DNA of 64,000 nt from an uncultured Pelagibacteraceae bacterium (GTDB lineage: Bacteria > Pseudomonadota > Alphaproteobacteria > Pelagibacterales > Pelagibacteraceae): NCBI GenBank assembly GCA_902609855.1, contig CACLTL010000001.1:372001-436000 (forward strand), read 5' to 3'. The notes beneath the pieces are model-generated. The model searched no databases and had not been told where the DNA came from. It saw only the letters and a program-made list of their open reading frames with translations. A program made the position numbers and the translations under genes. Of the stretch, positions 43,413-51,892 are shown in pieces. Positions within the stretch are counted from its first letter, which is position 1, and each line of letters begins with the position of its first letter.

Positions 43413-43441
43413 TATTTATTCAATTGAGTTTAATAAATCAA
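43413..43441 (-). promoter_or_regulatory. Candidate promoter of rpoZ
   Basis: On the minus strand TTGATT (complement of 43436-43441) and TAAATA (complement of 43413-43418) are 17 nt apart, 10-38 nt before the rpoZ ATG. Confidence 0.4.
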
Positions 43442-43443
43442 GC

Positions 43444-44658
43444 TTAATTTACAAGCTTTATTGGCTCTATTTGTTTTCGAAATACAATTAAAATAATAAA
43501 CATTGTTATAATATATGTTGAGCAAACAATAGCTATTGTCTCGATGCTTAACTGTTTATCTATTAAGAGACCAAATATTGCAGTGCCAAATGCGGTAGAA
43601 AAAACCATAAAAGAGGTTGTTAAAGCTTTAATCCCTCCAATATATTTAACACCATAAATTTCAGCCCAAGTTGATGAGCCTAGTAAATTAGATAAGCCAT
43701 TAGAAATGCCCAAAAGACCAAATAAGATGAAAGAGTAAATTTCTGAATTTCCAAAATATAATACAAACATTGCCAACAGAAGCGGAATATTCATAAAAGG
43801 GATAATTTTTCTGCTCGTGAATCTATCAATCATAGAACCAGCAAGAAAAATCGTTAAAATTGACATTATTGAATAAGCCATGAATGCTTTTGGTATAGCA
43901 AAGTCACTCCACAGTTTAGATTCTGTAATAAAAGACTGATAAACAAATATTCCAGTAGCGATCCATGGCATAGCTAATAAATTTGCAGCTATTATATAAA
44001 ATTTATAATCTTTTATTACTTCAACTCTTTTCCAGTGCTTAATTTTCTCGTCAATTGAATTTGATTTATTGCTTTCACGTGAATCTAAATTAATTGTTTT
44101 TATAGTTTTTAAACTTATTATTGGCAACAAAATAATTATAAACACTGAAATAATAATCCAAACTTTATCCCATGACAGAATTGACAATAATAAAGTTATG
44201 CAAATCGGAAGAATAAATTCAGATGATGATAGCCCTAACCAAGTTATACCTAAAGCTTTTCCTCTATTCTTGTTAAAAAATCTTGAAACTGCTGTGGAAG
44301 CTGTATGTCCCATTAATCCTTGTCCAGACAATCTCATTAGAAAAATTCCAACGAATAATAAAAAAATATTGTTAATGTTTGAAAAAAAAAATGAGGAAAA
44401 ACTTAATAAGATAATAACAAAAATGGAATAATTTATTAAATTATAATCATCAATTTTCTTACCAACCCAAATTAATACTAAACTAGAGGAAATTGTTGCG
44501 ATAGCAAAAATAGATCCAAACTGTCCATGGCTAATACCTAACTCATTTCTTATTGGTGCGTTAAACAATCCCAAAAAAAAGCTCTGTCCAAAACTAGAAA
44601 AAAATGTAAATATAAATCCAAATATTATTACTTTTTTATTTAACGTGAGGTTAATCAT
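43444..44658 (-). CDS. Major facilitator superfamily transporter
   Basis: A 404-residue protein with twelve predicted membrane helices in two halves joined by a charged loop near residues 190-220 (SRESNKSNSIDEKIK). FLGLFNAPIRNELGISHGQFGSIFAI at helices 1-2 and AVSRFFNKNRGKALGITWLG, a motif A-like loop, are typical MFS features of the oxalate/formate or monocarboxylate type. The substrate is unknown. The ATG is only 2 bp from the ATG of the divergent dehydrogenase gene, so each gene's control region lies inside the other. Confidence 0.87.
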   Translation of the reverse strand: MINLTLNKKVIIFGFIFTFFSSFGQSFFLGLFNAPIRNELGISHGQFGSIFAIATISSSLVLIWVGKKIDDYNLINYSIFVIILLSFSSFFFSNINNIFLLFVGIFLMRLSGQGLMGHTASTAVSRFFNKNRGKALGITWLGLSSSEFILPICITLLLSILSWDKVWIIISVFIIILLPIISLKTIKTINLDSRESNKSNSIDEKIKHWKRVEVIKDYKFYIIAANLLAMPWIATGIFVYQSFITESKLWSDFAIPKAFMAYSIMSILTIFLAGSMIDRFTSRKIIPFMNIPLLLAMFVLYFGNSEIYSFILFGLLGISNGLSNLLGSSTWAEIYGVKYIGGIKALTTSFMVFSTAFGTAIFGLLIDKQLSIETIAIVCSTYIITMFIILIVFRKQIEPIKLVN

Positions 44659-44660
44659 TA

Positions 44661-45530
44661 ATGAGTTGTAAAGTTTCTTTCATAGGTCTTGGTGTTATGG
44701 GTTATCCCATGGCTGGTTATATATCAAAAGCTGGTCACAATGTAACCGTATATAATCGTACGAAAGCCAAAGCTGAGAAGTGGGCAAAAGAATATAAAGG
44801 TATTGTTGCTGATACTCCTATGGATGCAGCTAAAGATAGTGATTTTATTTTTACATGTGTTGGAAACGATAATGATTTAAGAGAAGTTACTTTAGGTGAC
44901 AAAGGATTATTTAAGACTGCAAAAAAAAGCTCAATATATATTGATAATACGACTGCATCAGCAAATATTGCTAGAGAATTATATAAAGAAGCAAAAGCTA
45001 AAGGTTTTGATTTTTTAGATGCTCCTATTTCAGGTGGCCAAGCTGGAGCTGAAGGTGGAACTTTAACTGTAATGGTTGGAGGAGATGAGGTTCCTTTTAA
45101 AAAAGCAGAGCCAGTTATTAATTGTTATAGTAAAAAAATAAAATTACTCGGACCATCTGGAAGCGGTCAGTTGACTAAGATGGTCAATCAGATTTGTATC
45201 GCGGGACTTGTTCAAGGTTTGTCAGAGGCAATTAACTTTGGAATAAATGCAGGATTAAATATGCATGATGTTATTGAAGTTATTTCAAAAGGTGCTGCTC
45301 AGTCTTGGCAGATGGAAAATAGACACAAAACAATGATTGAAGACAAATTTGATTATGGATTTGCTGTTGATTGGATGAGAAAAGATTTAAAAATAGCAAT
45401 GGATGAGGCTAAGAAAAATAATTCGCCCTTACCTATTACTAAAATAATTGATGAATATTATGCTGAAGTACAAAAAATGGGTGGTCAAAGATGGGATACT
45501 TCAAGCTTAATCAAAAGATTTAGAAAATAA
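44661..45530 (+). CDS. 3-hydroxyisobutyrate dehydrogenase-family beta-hydroxyacid dehydrogenase
   Basis: A 289-residue NAD(P)-dependent enzyme. SFIGLGVMGYPMAGYISKAG (residues 5-24) is the nucleotide-binding GxGxMG motif. FLDAPISGGQAGAEGGTLTVMVGG (about 117-140) is the substrate-binding signature, and GSGQLTKMVNQICIAG holds the catalytic lysine (about 171). Close relatives oxidise 3-hydroxyisobutyrate, reduce tartronate semialdehyde or reduce succinic semialdehyde. The choice cannot be made from the sequence. A GAGG ribosome-binding tract precedes the ATG. Divergence from an MFS transporter suggests the two share a substrate pathway. Confidence 0.87.
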   Translation: MSCKVSFIGLGVMGYPMAGYISKAGHNVTVYNRTKAKAEKWAKEYKGIVADTPMDAAKDSDFIFTCVGNDNDLREVTLGDKGLFKTAKKSSIYIDNTTASANIARELYKEAKAKGFDFLDAPISGGQAGAEGGTLTVMVGGDEVPFKKAEPVINCYSKKIKLLGPSGSGQLTKMVNQICIAGLVQGLSEAINFGINAGLNMHDVIEVISKGAAQSWQMENRHKTMIEDKFDYGFAVDWMRKDLKIAMDEAKKNNSPLPITKIIDEYYAEVQKMGGQRWDTSSLIKRFRK

Positions 45531-46139
45531 GTGTCACAAGAAGTTGTAAGTTACTACGAAGATTTCAAAGAGATTGAAAAAAAGATTTGGGATCTTTTAA
45601 CTAACGCAGTAACTGATCGCTCTTCTGAATTTAGAACACCTGTATTTATTTGTGGTAATGATAAAGATTTAGATGGAAGAGTTGTTGTATTAAGAAAAGC
45701 TGATCAAAAAAATAGCTTTGTTCAGTATCATAGTGACATCAGATCATCAAAAATTGAAAAGGTAAAAAAAAATCCAAACTGTTCAATCTTGTTTTACGGC
45801 AAACAAGAAAAAATACAGCTAAGATTAAAAACAGAGTGTAAAGTTCACTTTAACGATAATGTCACAAAAGAGTCTTGGGAAAAAACAGGTCATATAAGTA
45901 GAAAATGTTATCTCGTTACTAATGGACCAGGAACTAAGTCAGATAAACCAACATCAGGTCTAGACAATAAATTTGATAACTTTGACTTCACAAAAGAAGA
46001 AAGTGAAGCTGGTTATAAAAACTTTTGTGTTATTAGATGTAAAGTTAAAAGTATAGAATGGTTATACTTAGCTGCAAAAGGACACCGTAGAGCTTTTTTT
46101 GATTTAGAAAATAATAAAAAAAATTGGTTAATACCTTAA
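45531..46139 (+). CDS. Pyridoxamine 5'-phosphate oxidase-family protein
   Basis: A 202-residue FMN split-barrel protein starting with GTG at 45531, directly after the dehydrogenase stop. RVVVLRKADQKNSFVQYHSDIRSSK matches the FMN phosphate-binding strand pair of PdxH. YKNFCVIRCKVKSIEWLYLAAKGHRRAFF near the C-terminus replaces the PdxH R-L-H-D-R segment that binds PLP. It could be a divergent PdxH or a related flavoprotein (Alr4036/PNPOx-like). Perfect abutment with the upstream gene implies co-translation. Confidence 0.75.
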   Translation: MSQEVVSYYEDFKEIEKKIWDLLTNAVTDRSSEFRTPVFICGNDKDLDGRVVVLRKADQKNSFVQYHSDIRSSKIEKVKKNPNCSILFYGKQEKIQLRLKTECKVHFNDNVTKESWEKTGHISRKCYLVTNGPGTKSDKPTSGLDNKFDNFDFTKEESEAGYKNFCVIRCKVKSIEWLYLAAKGHRRAFFDLENNKKNWLIP

Positions 46140-46140
46140 T

Positions 46141-47577
46141 TTATTCTGTATAACCTTTTAGGAATTTAGCATCTTTTTTATTTACAAGAACTGATTTTAC
46201 ATCATCCCAGAATTGATTGGCGCCATACTCTTCATAACCTTGCAGAGTTCCTTTATCTATACAATTTTTACCAAACCATTTTTTCTGATCCTGTTTGTAA
46301 CCTTGTTTCTCCCCATTCCATTCTTTAGTACCATCTCTTCTTTTAATAGTTTGATGAAGGTTAGATGTGTAATTTAATGAACATGTTGGAAGAGCATGCA
46401 TACTTTCAACATCATATTTTGATGGTGGATACATTCTACTTTCAAAATGATGTCCTCCTGAATAATTTAAAAGATATAAATTTGGGTTTTTAGATGTATC
46501 TTTTAGATTCTTACATACCCATGGAGGAGTAGACTCATCTTGTTGACCGTTAATTGCATATATTTGAATCTTGTTACTATACTTAACTTCAGATACGTCA
46601 GGACAAGCAGCGTTAATCATAAATCCCTTAGTAATCAAATTCATTGAAGGATATTTATCTCGCAAATCTTGCCACCCTGCTTTGAAGATAGCTAATGATC
46701 CTGTTGAAGAGCCAATTAAAATTACCTCTTTTGGTTTGCCAAATTGTTTAGATACTTCATCTATCGTTGCTAAAGCGTCATATAAAATCATTGAACTTGT
46801 ATATGAGCCTGTAAATTTTTTTTGATACCTAGGTTCTGCGCCATAAACTATTGCGGTTGCATAACCATGTTTGCTTACTTGCTTTTCGTAATAAAGCTCG
46901 TCATCCATATTTGGAGTACTTGATGGAACTACAATTATTAATCCGTTAGAAATGGACTCAAGGTTTCTTAGTTCCACTCTTACCTTTTGGTTCTTGCCAT
47001 CATTGTTTAATAAAGTTATATCGTCATTAGTATTTTTTGAATTAATAGTTATTTCGGTTACTTTCCTATCGTCTTTTGAAACAACTTTTTTTGGCACATC
47101 TCCAATTCTTTTAAAATTAATAACACAAGGAACATAGTCGCTATCTCCTTTATATTTTCTTTTCATTTTTAAATTCCCGTATTGTTTGTCACCATAGTAC
47201 TGTGATTTACCACCTACTTTTCTTTTAAATTGATAAACAGAATATTTTTTTTCATCATTATTTAAGTTGCCTGTAATGATACTTTTATTACCTCGTCTTT
47301 CACCCTTAATATAAATTTTACCTTTTTCATCTACTTTTGATTTTTTTTCATCAATATTCCATCTACCAGCTCCTCCTCTATCGTTTGTTACTATTCCGTC
47401 TCGAATAATAAATTGACTTCCATCATAGGCATTACTATTTTTTGATCCTCTGCAGTAATCAGAATATGTATAAGCACCATCGTATTTAGAAGAAGGTTTA
47501 TCTACCGCTAATGCAGTGCTTGTAAATAAAATTAGAATTAAGAGACTATTTTTTATACTTTTTAAAATTTTTAACAT
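46141..47577 (-). CDS. Exported alpha/beta-hydrolase-like protein with uncharacterised N-terminal domain
   Basis: I take the ATG at 47577 (478 residues), which gives a clear signal peptide (LKILKSIKNSLLILILFTSTALAVD). An in-frame ATG at 47589 is possible. Residues 30-160 form a beta-rich domain with several cysteines that I do not recognise. Residues 200-475 look like an alpha/beta hydrolase: VILIGSSTGSLAIFKAGW carries a G-x-S-x-G-type nucleophile elbow, QIYAINGQQDEST the acid region and YSGGHHFES the histidine. It is probably a periplasmic esterase-like enzyme. The start overlaps the gamma-CA gene by 32 nt. Confidence 0.65.
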   Translation of the reverse strand: MLKILKSIKNSLLILILFTSTALAVDKPSSKYDGAYTYSDYCRGSKNSNAYDGSQFIIRDGIVTNDRGGAGRWNIDEKKSKVDEKGKIYIKGERRGNKSIITGNLNNDEKKYSVYQFKRKVGGKSQYYGDKQYGNLKMKRKYKGDSDYVPCVINFKRIGDVPKKVVSKDDRKVTEITINSKNTNDDITLLNNDGKNQKVRVELRNLESISNGLIIVVPSSTPNMDDELYYEKQVSKHGYATAIVYGAEPRYQKKFTGSYTSSMILYDALATIDEVSKQFGKPKEVILIGSSTGSLAIFKAGWQDLRDKYPSMNLITKGFMINAACPDVSEVKYSNKIQIYAINGQQDESTPPWVCKNLKDTSKNPNLYLLNYSGGHHFESRMYPPSKYDVESMHALPTCSLNYTSNLHQTIKRRDGTKEWNGEKQGYKQDQKKWFGKNCIDKGTLQGYEEYGANQFWDDVKSVLVNKKDAKFLKGYTE

Positions 47578-48049
47578 AATCTCTAGCATTCTCTTTGATG
47601 TGTTCTATTTCTTCATCGGTTACTTGTCTTACAACTTTACCAGGACTACCAAGAACTAATGATCTTTCAGGAATAATTTTATTTTCTGTAACCAAAGCGT
47701 TTGCACCAATGATGCAATTTTTTCCAATTTTAGTTTTATTTAATATTGTTGAACCGATTCCAATCAAACAATCGTCAGCGATTTCACAGCCATGAAGCAT
47801 AACCATGTGCCCGACTGTTACTCCATTTCCAACAATTGTTGGACAACCTGGATCAGTATGAATAACGCTTCCATCTTGAATGTTTGAATTTTCTCCAATG
47901 ATGATCGGTTCAAGATCTCCTCTTAAAGTTGTATTGAACCAAATATTAGAATTCTTTTTAAGTTCTACTCGTCCAATAATAACAGCATTGGGTGCAACCC
48001 AACTGCCTGGATCTATTTTTGGAGTTTGCCCTTCAAAATCGTAAATCAT
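47546..48049 (-). CDS. Gamma-carbonic anhydrase family hexapeptide protein (YrdA-like)
   Basis: A 167-residue left-handed beta-helix protein. Repeating I-G-x-x-x hexapeptides run through residues 20-130. The three zinc histidines of the gamma class are recognisable in SVIHTDPG, VGHMVML and LHGCEIAD. PGKVVRQVTDEEI is a family-typical C-terminal patch. YrdA/PaaY-type members bind zinc, but many have little measured CO2 hydration. The last 32 nt also encode the start of the exported hydrolase. An inverted repeat lies in the 41-bp region shared with the divergent redoxin gene. Confidence 0.88.
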   Translation of the reverse strand: MIYDFEGQTPKIDPGSWVAPNAVIIGRVELKKNSNIWFNTTLRGDLEPIIIGENSNIQDGSVIHTDPGCPTIVGNGVTVGHMVMLHGCEIADDCLIGIGSTILNKTKIGKNCIIGANALVTENKIIPERSLVLGSPGKVVRQVTDEEIEHIKENARDYVKNFKKYKK

Positions 48050-48059
48050 AATATTGCTG

Positions 48060-48091
48060 TAATGTATTTTTAAATAATTTATAATACATTA
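48060..48091. promoter_or_regulatory. Inverted repeat and -10 box before the redoxin gene
   Basis: TAATGTATT (48060-48068) and AATACATTA (48083-48091) are perfect complements 14 nt apart; the right arm ends on the A of the redoxin ATG. A perfect TATAAT at 48080-48085 would put the transcription start at or next to that ATG, predicting a leaderless mRNA. Confidence 0.4.
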
Positions 48092-48648
48092 TGGCTCTAA
48101 CTAAAACCCCGGTTTGTGATTTTGGAAGAAAAGCTGAGGATTTCAAATTGAAATCAATTAATAATAAATTAATTACTTTAAACGATATTAAAGGCGAAAA
48201 AGCCACCCTTATAATGTTTATCTGTAATCATTGTCCCTACGTACAAGCAATTATAAAAGATTTGGCTAAAGATTGTAACGAACTAAGATACGATGGAATA
48301 AGTTCTGTAGCTATTATGTCTAATGATACAAAAAATTATCCAGATGACTCGTTTAATAATATGATTAAATTTGCAGAGAAAAACAATTTTGGTGAGATAA
48401 ACTATTTATTTGATGAGTCACAAGAAATTGCAAAAAAATATGGTGCGGTATGCACGCCTGACTTTTTTGGTTTCAATAAAGATTTGCTACTTCAATATAG
48501 AGGGAGATTTAGAGAGTTAAAAGATTTAAAACCAACTAATAATGATGAAAGTGACTTAAAAGTAGCAATGAAAATGATTGCACAAACTCAGAAAGGTCCT
48601 GATCAACAAATCCCCAGTATGGGCTGTAACATAAAATGGTTTAATTAA
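48091..48648 (+). CDS. Thioredoxin-fold redoxin family protein (AhpC/TSA-like)
   Basis: A 185-residue thioredoxin-fold protein. LIMFICNHCPYVQAIIKDL (about residues 40-58) has a C-N-H-C active site in place of CGPC, which is characteristic of a widespread redoxin group. VCTPDFFGFNKDL provides the cis-Pro region (TPD). No signal peptide, so it is cytoplasmic. The partner and substrate are unknown; a peroxide- or thiol-repair role is likely. Its stop overlaps the GT4 start by one base. The predicted promoter would yield a leaderless transcript. Confidence 0.83.
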   Translation: MALTKTPVCDFGRKAEDFKLKSINNKLITLNDIKGEKATLIMFICNHCPYVQAIIKDLAKDCNELRYDGISSVAIMSNDTKNYPDDSFNNMIKFAEKNNFGEINYLFDESQEIAKKYGAVCTPDFFGFNKDLLLQYRGRFRELKDLKPTNNDESDLKVAMKMIAQTQKGPDQQIPSMGCNIKWFN

Positions 48649-49733
48649 TGTTTTTAATTTCAACACGAAATTTTCCTCCAGAGCTAGGTGGAATGCAAAA
48701 CTTAATGGAAGGACTATCTAATGCATTACTAAATCATGGTCCTGTTAAAGTTTTTGCAGAATCTCATAATGAGTCAGAAAGCTATGATCAAACTTCAAAT
48801 CTTAGTATAAAAAGAGTTTCTGGTTTAAAGATTTTTCGTAAATATAGAAAGGCAAACCTTGTCAAAGAATTTCTTTTATTAAATGAAATTAGAGCATGTT
48901 TTTTTGATCATTGGAAAAGTATTGAGAATATAGAAAAAAATATTTTAGAGAAAACTAAATCTTTTTGTTTGATTCACTCAAAAGAAATTAATCACCCTGT
49001 GGGATCATCTCTTAACAAGAGAGTTTTAAATGCACTTGCAAAGGCAGATCATGTAATTGCCAATTCAAAATTTACAAAAGAGTTTGCAATGAAGTTGGGT
49101 GTTAAAAATGTCACTGTAATCAATCCAGGTTGCAATTATCCCTTACCTATAAATGAAGAGGCAAAGAAATTTGCAAAAAAAATATATGGTAATGCCTTGC
49201 CAAAGTTAATTACTATTTCAAGATTAGATGCAAGAAAAAGTCATCAAAATATTTTAATGACCGTAAAAAATCTTTTACCTAAATTTCCAAATTTAAAATA
49301 TGTTTCAATTGGGGATGGTGATGAGAAAGGGAATCTTTTAAGGTTAAGAAAAGAACTTGATTTGGAAAATAATGTTGAATTATTATTTAAATCAACAGAG
49401 CAAGAAAAAGTTGCTTTGTTAGAACAATCAAATGTATTTGTGATGCCTTCAGTTATTTACAAAAAATCAGTGGAAGGATTTGGTATTGCTTATATTGAGG
49501 CTGCTTCATATGGAAAACCATCGATTGGTGGAATTTATGGTGGTGAGAGTGATGCTGTAAAAAGTGGACAAACTGGCTATCTTTGTAATGGAAATGATTT
49601 AAACGCAATTTATGAAACTTTATTAAAAACACTAGCTAATGATCACTATTTAGAACTGGGAGCCAATGCTTTAGAATTTTCAAAAGATTTTAGTTGGGAA
49701 AAAATAGTTAAAAAATATATTAGTCTAATTTAG
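48648..49733 (+). CDS. Glycosyltransferase family 4 protein
   Basis: A 361-residue GT-B enzyme. STRNFPPELGGMQNLMEGL at the N-terminus is the glycine-rich acceptor-side loop seen in GT4. ITISRLDARKSHQNIL starts the donor domain, and SVEGFGIAYIEAASYGKPSIGG (about residues 280-301) is the E-x7-E motif that holds the nucleotide sugar. It probably adds one sugar in LPS or capsule assembly at the cytoplasmic face. Its 3' end overlaps the convergent GT9 gene by 14 nt. Confidence 0.87.
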   Translation: MFLISTRNFPPELGGMQNLMEGLSNALLNHGPVKVFAESHNESESYDQTSNLSIKRVSGLKIFRKYRKANLVKEFLLLNEIRACFFDHWKSIENIEKNILEKTKSFCLIHSKEINHPVGSSLNKRVLNALAKADHVIANSKFTKEFAMKLGVKNVTVINPGCNYPLPINEEAKKFAKKIYGNALPKLITISRLDARKSHQNILMTVKNLLPKFPNLKYVSIGDGDEKGNLLRLRKELDLENNVELLFKSTEQEKVALLEQSNVFVMPSVIYKKSVEGFGIAYIEAASYGKPSIGGIYGGESDAVKSGQTGYLCNGNDLNAIYETLLKTLANDHYLELGANALEFSKDFSWEKIVKKYISLI

Positions 49734-50652
49734 CTTTTGCTTCATTAAGAACAGTATTAACATCTAAATCGTTTAAGTTTTTCACTGAGATAGCTTTAAA
49801 ATTAAAGTTTTCAATGCTCACTTTTTTTGCTGAAGTATGGCTACCAAATAAAACTAATCCCTTTTTATCTAAATGAGATGCAATATGTGCAGGACCTGTA
49901 TCATTAGCGATAATAAGTTTTGCGCTGTATATTAAAGATACTAAAGTTTTCAATGTTACATGTTCATTATTCTCTAAAACAACTTTAGCATTTAATTTAT
50001 TGGCTTCTTCAATTTCATTTGGGCCTGGAGCAAGAAGCACTGAATATTTATTTTTAAATTCTTGTTTTAATTTTTGAATTAGTTCTTTGTAGTAAGGCCA
50101 TTTTTTATTTTTTAGTTTTGGAGAACAAAAAGGAAATAAAAGGATATATTCCCTATTAGTATATTTTTTAACTAAATCAGATGTGTTTTCAACTGCCCAG
50201 CTTAAATCAATATTTTTAGTAAATTCAGTCTCAACGCCACTTTTTTTTAGTTGTATTTCTATTCTTTCTAAGACAGGATCTTTATCAAAATCACTTTTCC
50301 GCTGACCTGGTTCTAATGCTGTTTCAGTTGATGACCATTCAACATTTTTTATTATAAATCTTTTATAAAATTTTGTACGACTTGAATTCTGTAAATCAAA
50401 AACTTTACTAAAATCATACTTTGATAAAGTTTTTTTTAAATTATTTAAATAGAATAAATTCCATCTAGGTAATCTTTTGTCAATTAACACTCCATCTAAA
50501 TAAGGACACTCGGACATAAAAATTGAATAAGGTTGAGTTGTAAGCAAAAAAACTTTCCTATTGGGGTAGAATTTTTTAATATCTTTTATTGCTCCATTAG
50601 CTTGAATTAAGTCCCCAAGCGAACCATGTTTAATTATTAATATATTTGACAT
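49720..50652 (-). CDS. Glycosyltransferase family 9 (heptosyltransferase-like)
   Basis: A 310-residue GT-B protein. ILIIKHGSLGDLIQANGAI (residues 4-22) is the N-terminal GSLGD motif and LLPFC-like segment ILLFPFCSPKLKNKKWP follows the linker. IANDTGPAHIASHLDKKGLVLFG (about 244-266) is the conserved D-T-G-x-x-H block. It is much closer to canonical WaaC/WaaF-type heptosyltransferases than the GT9 at 10765. It faces DUF6165 (50699), which is often found near such genes, and overlaps GT4 by 14 nt. Confidence 0.87.
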   Translation of the reverse strand: MSNILIIKHGSLGDLIQANGAIKDIKKFYPNRKVFLLTTQPYSIFMSECPYLDGVLIDKRLPRWNLFYLNNLKKTLSKYDFSKVFDLQNSSRTKFYKRFIIKNVEWSSTETALEPGQRKSDFDKDPVLERIEIQLKKSGVETEFTKNIDLSWAVENTSDLVKKYTNREYILLFPFCSPKLKNKKWPYYKELIQKLKQEFKNKYSVLLAPGPNEIEEANKLNAKVVLENNEHVTLKTLVSLIYSAKLIIANDTGPAHIASHLDKKGLVLFGSHTSAKKVSIENFNFKAISVKNLNDLDVNTVLNEAKAKLD

Positions 50653-50698
50653 TATTAATTCCGAGTATATTTAAAGAGTGATATAGTCAAATATTAAT

Positions 50699-51094
50699 AT
50701 GAGCAATAAAATAGACAAAATATTGGCAGAAATTTCAGCGGGTGAATTGTTTGATAAGATTTCAATTTTAGAAATCAAAAAAGCTAAAATATCTGATGAA
50801 GAAAAATTGATTGATATTAATAGAGAACTTTCATCTTTAAATGAAACAGTAAAAAAATTTATTCCAGATCAAAGAATTATTTCAAAATATATAAATGATT
50901 TAAAGAATATAAATCTTAAACTATGGGATATTGAAGATGGAAAAAGAGCTGCAGAAAAAAATAAAATTTTTGATGAAAAATTTATAGAGCTTGCAAGAAA
51001 TGTTTATAAATTTAATGACGAAAGAGCAAAGATTAAATTAGCAATCAATACTTCACTTGGTTCTAACATCAAAGAAGTAAAATCATACGAATAA
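50699..51094 (+). CDS. DUF6165 family protein
   Basis: A 131-residue, mostly helical protein. ISAGELFDKISILEIKKAKI at the N-terminus and LWDIEDGKRAAEKNKIFDEKFIELARNVYKFNDERAKIK are the strongly conserved parts of this uncharacterised family. Heptad-like spacing suggests a coiled coil. Relatives often lie near glycosyltransferase genes, as here, which hints at a role in glycan assembly, but no activity is known. It ends directly against the convergent nitrilase gene stop. Confidence 0.8.
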   Translation: MSNKIDKILAEISAGELFDKISILEIKKAKISDEEKLIDINRELSSLNETVKKFIPDQRIISKYINDLKNINLKLWDIEDGKRAAEKNKIFDEKFIELARNVYKFNDERAKIKLAINTSLGSNIKEVKSYE

Positions 51095-51892
51095 TTATTC
51101 AGATTTTAAGCTAGGGATTATAGATCTTAATTTTTTAGGAAGAGCAGGATCAATTGAAGCTGTTAGAACACCCTCTGACTTTTTAAGTTCTTTAAGTATT
51201 TTACCGTCTGGCGAGACTACCATTGAATGCCCAAAAGTTTTTCTACCGTTATAATGAGTGCCTCCTTGAGCTGGGGCAAAAACGTAACAGAAATTTTCTA
51301 TTGCTCTTGCTTTTAATAAAGAATGCCAATGTCTTTTTCCAGTTGTCTCAGTAAATGCTGAAGGAATAGAAATATAATCACATCCAACTTTTGATAGTTT
51401 TCTGAACATATTTGGAAATCTTAAATCGTAACAAATAGATAAACCAAGTTTTCCCCAAGGTAGATTAAAAGACTTTATCTTTTTTCCAGCGGCAAAAGTT
51501 TTTGACTCAAAGTACTTTTCTCTTTTACTAAGCACAACATCATACATGTGAATTTTATCATAGTACGTTCTTATCTTTCCAGTTTTATCAACAAGCACTG
51601 ATCTATTTACTAATCTATTTTTTGAAACTTTAATAATTAATGAGCCAATTAAAATCCATTTTTTATACTTTTTTGCTAATTTTTTTATGCCATTTAGATA
51701 AATATCATCTTTCATTGATTTACAAACTTTTAGTAACTTTTTTTTTTCTAGTGAAAACAATGAAGATATCTCTGGTGTTAATATAAAATCAGACTTTTGT
51801 TTTACTGCTTTGGAAATAAGTTTTTCTGTTTTTTTTAAGTTATATAAAATATTATTATTTGATCTTAATTGAATACAGGAAACTCGAAACAT
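51095..51892 (-). CDS. Carbon-nitrogen hydrolase (Nit/omega-amidase-like)
   Basis: A 265-residue nitrilase-superfamily protein with a complete Glu-Lys-Cys triad: glutamate in FILTPEISSLF (about residue 42), lysine in YYDKIHMYD (about 113) and cysteine in LGLSICYDLRFPNMFR (about 149). Length and FRKLSKVGCDYISIPSAFT fit Nit1/Nit2-like amidases, including omega-amidase and deaminated-glutathione amidase. It is the last gene of the MTA operon, overlapping speDE by one base. Omega-amidase has a known link to methionine salvage through glutamine transaminases, but dGSH amidase is also possible. Confidence 0.85.
   Translation of the reverse strand: MFRVSCIQLRSNNNILYNLKKTEKLISKAVKQKSDFILTPEISSLFSLEKKKLLKVCKSMKDDIYLNGIKKLAKKYKKWILIGSLIIKVSKNRLVNRSVLVDKTGKIRTYYDKIHMYDVVLSKREKYFESKTFAAGKKIKSFNLPWGKLGLSICYDLRFPNMFRKLSKVGCDYISIPSAFTETTGKRHWHSLLKARAIENFCYVFAPAQGGTHYNGRKTFGHSMVVSPDGKILKELKKSEGVLTASIDPALPKKLRSIIPSLKSE

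Noticed and set aside
29116-48091. Shared TTACATTA word at the glmU, nrdA and redoxin promoters as one regulon motif
   Set aside because: In DNA this AT-rich an 8-mer of that composition is expected about a dozen times in 64 kb on both strands, so three hits in promoters are not persuasive.
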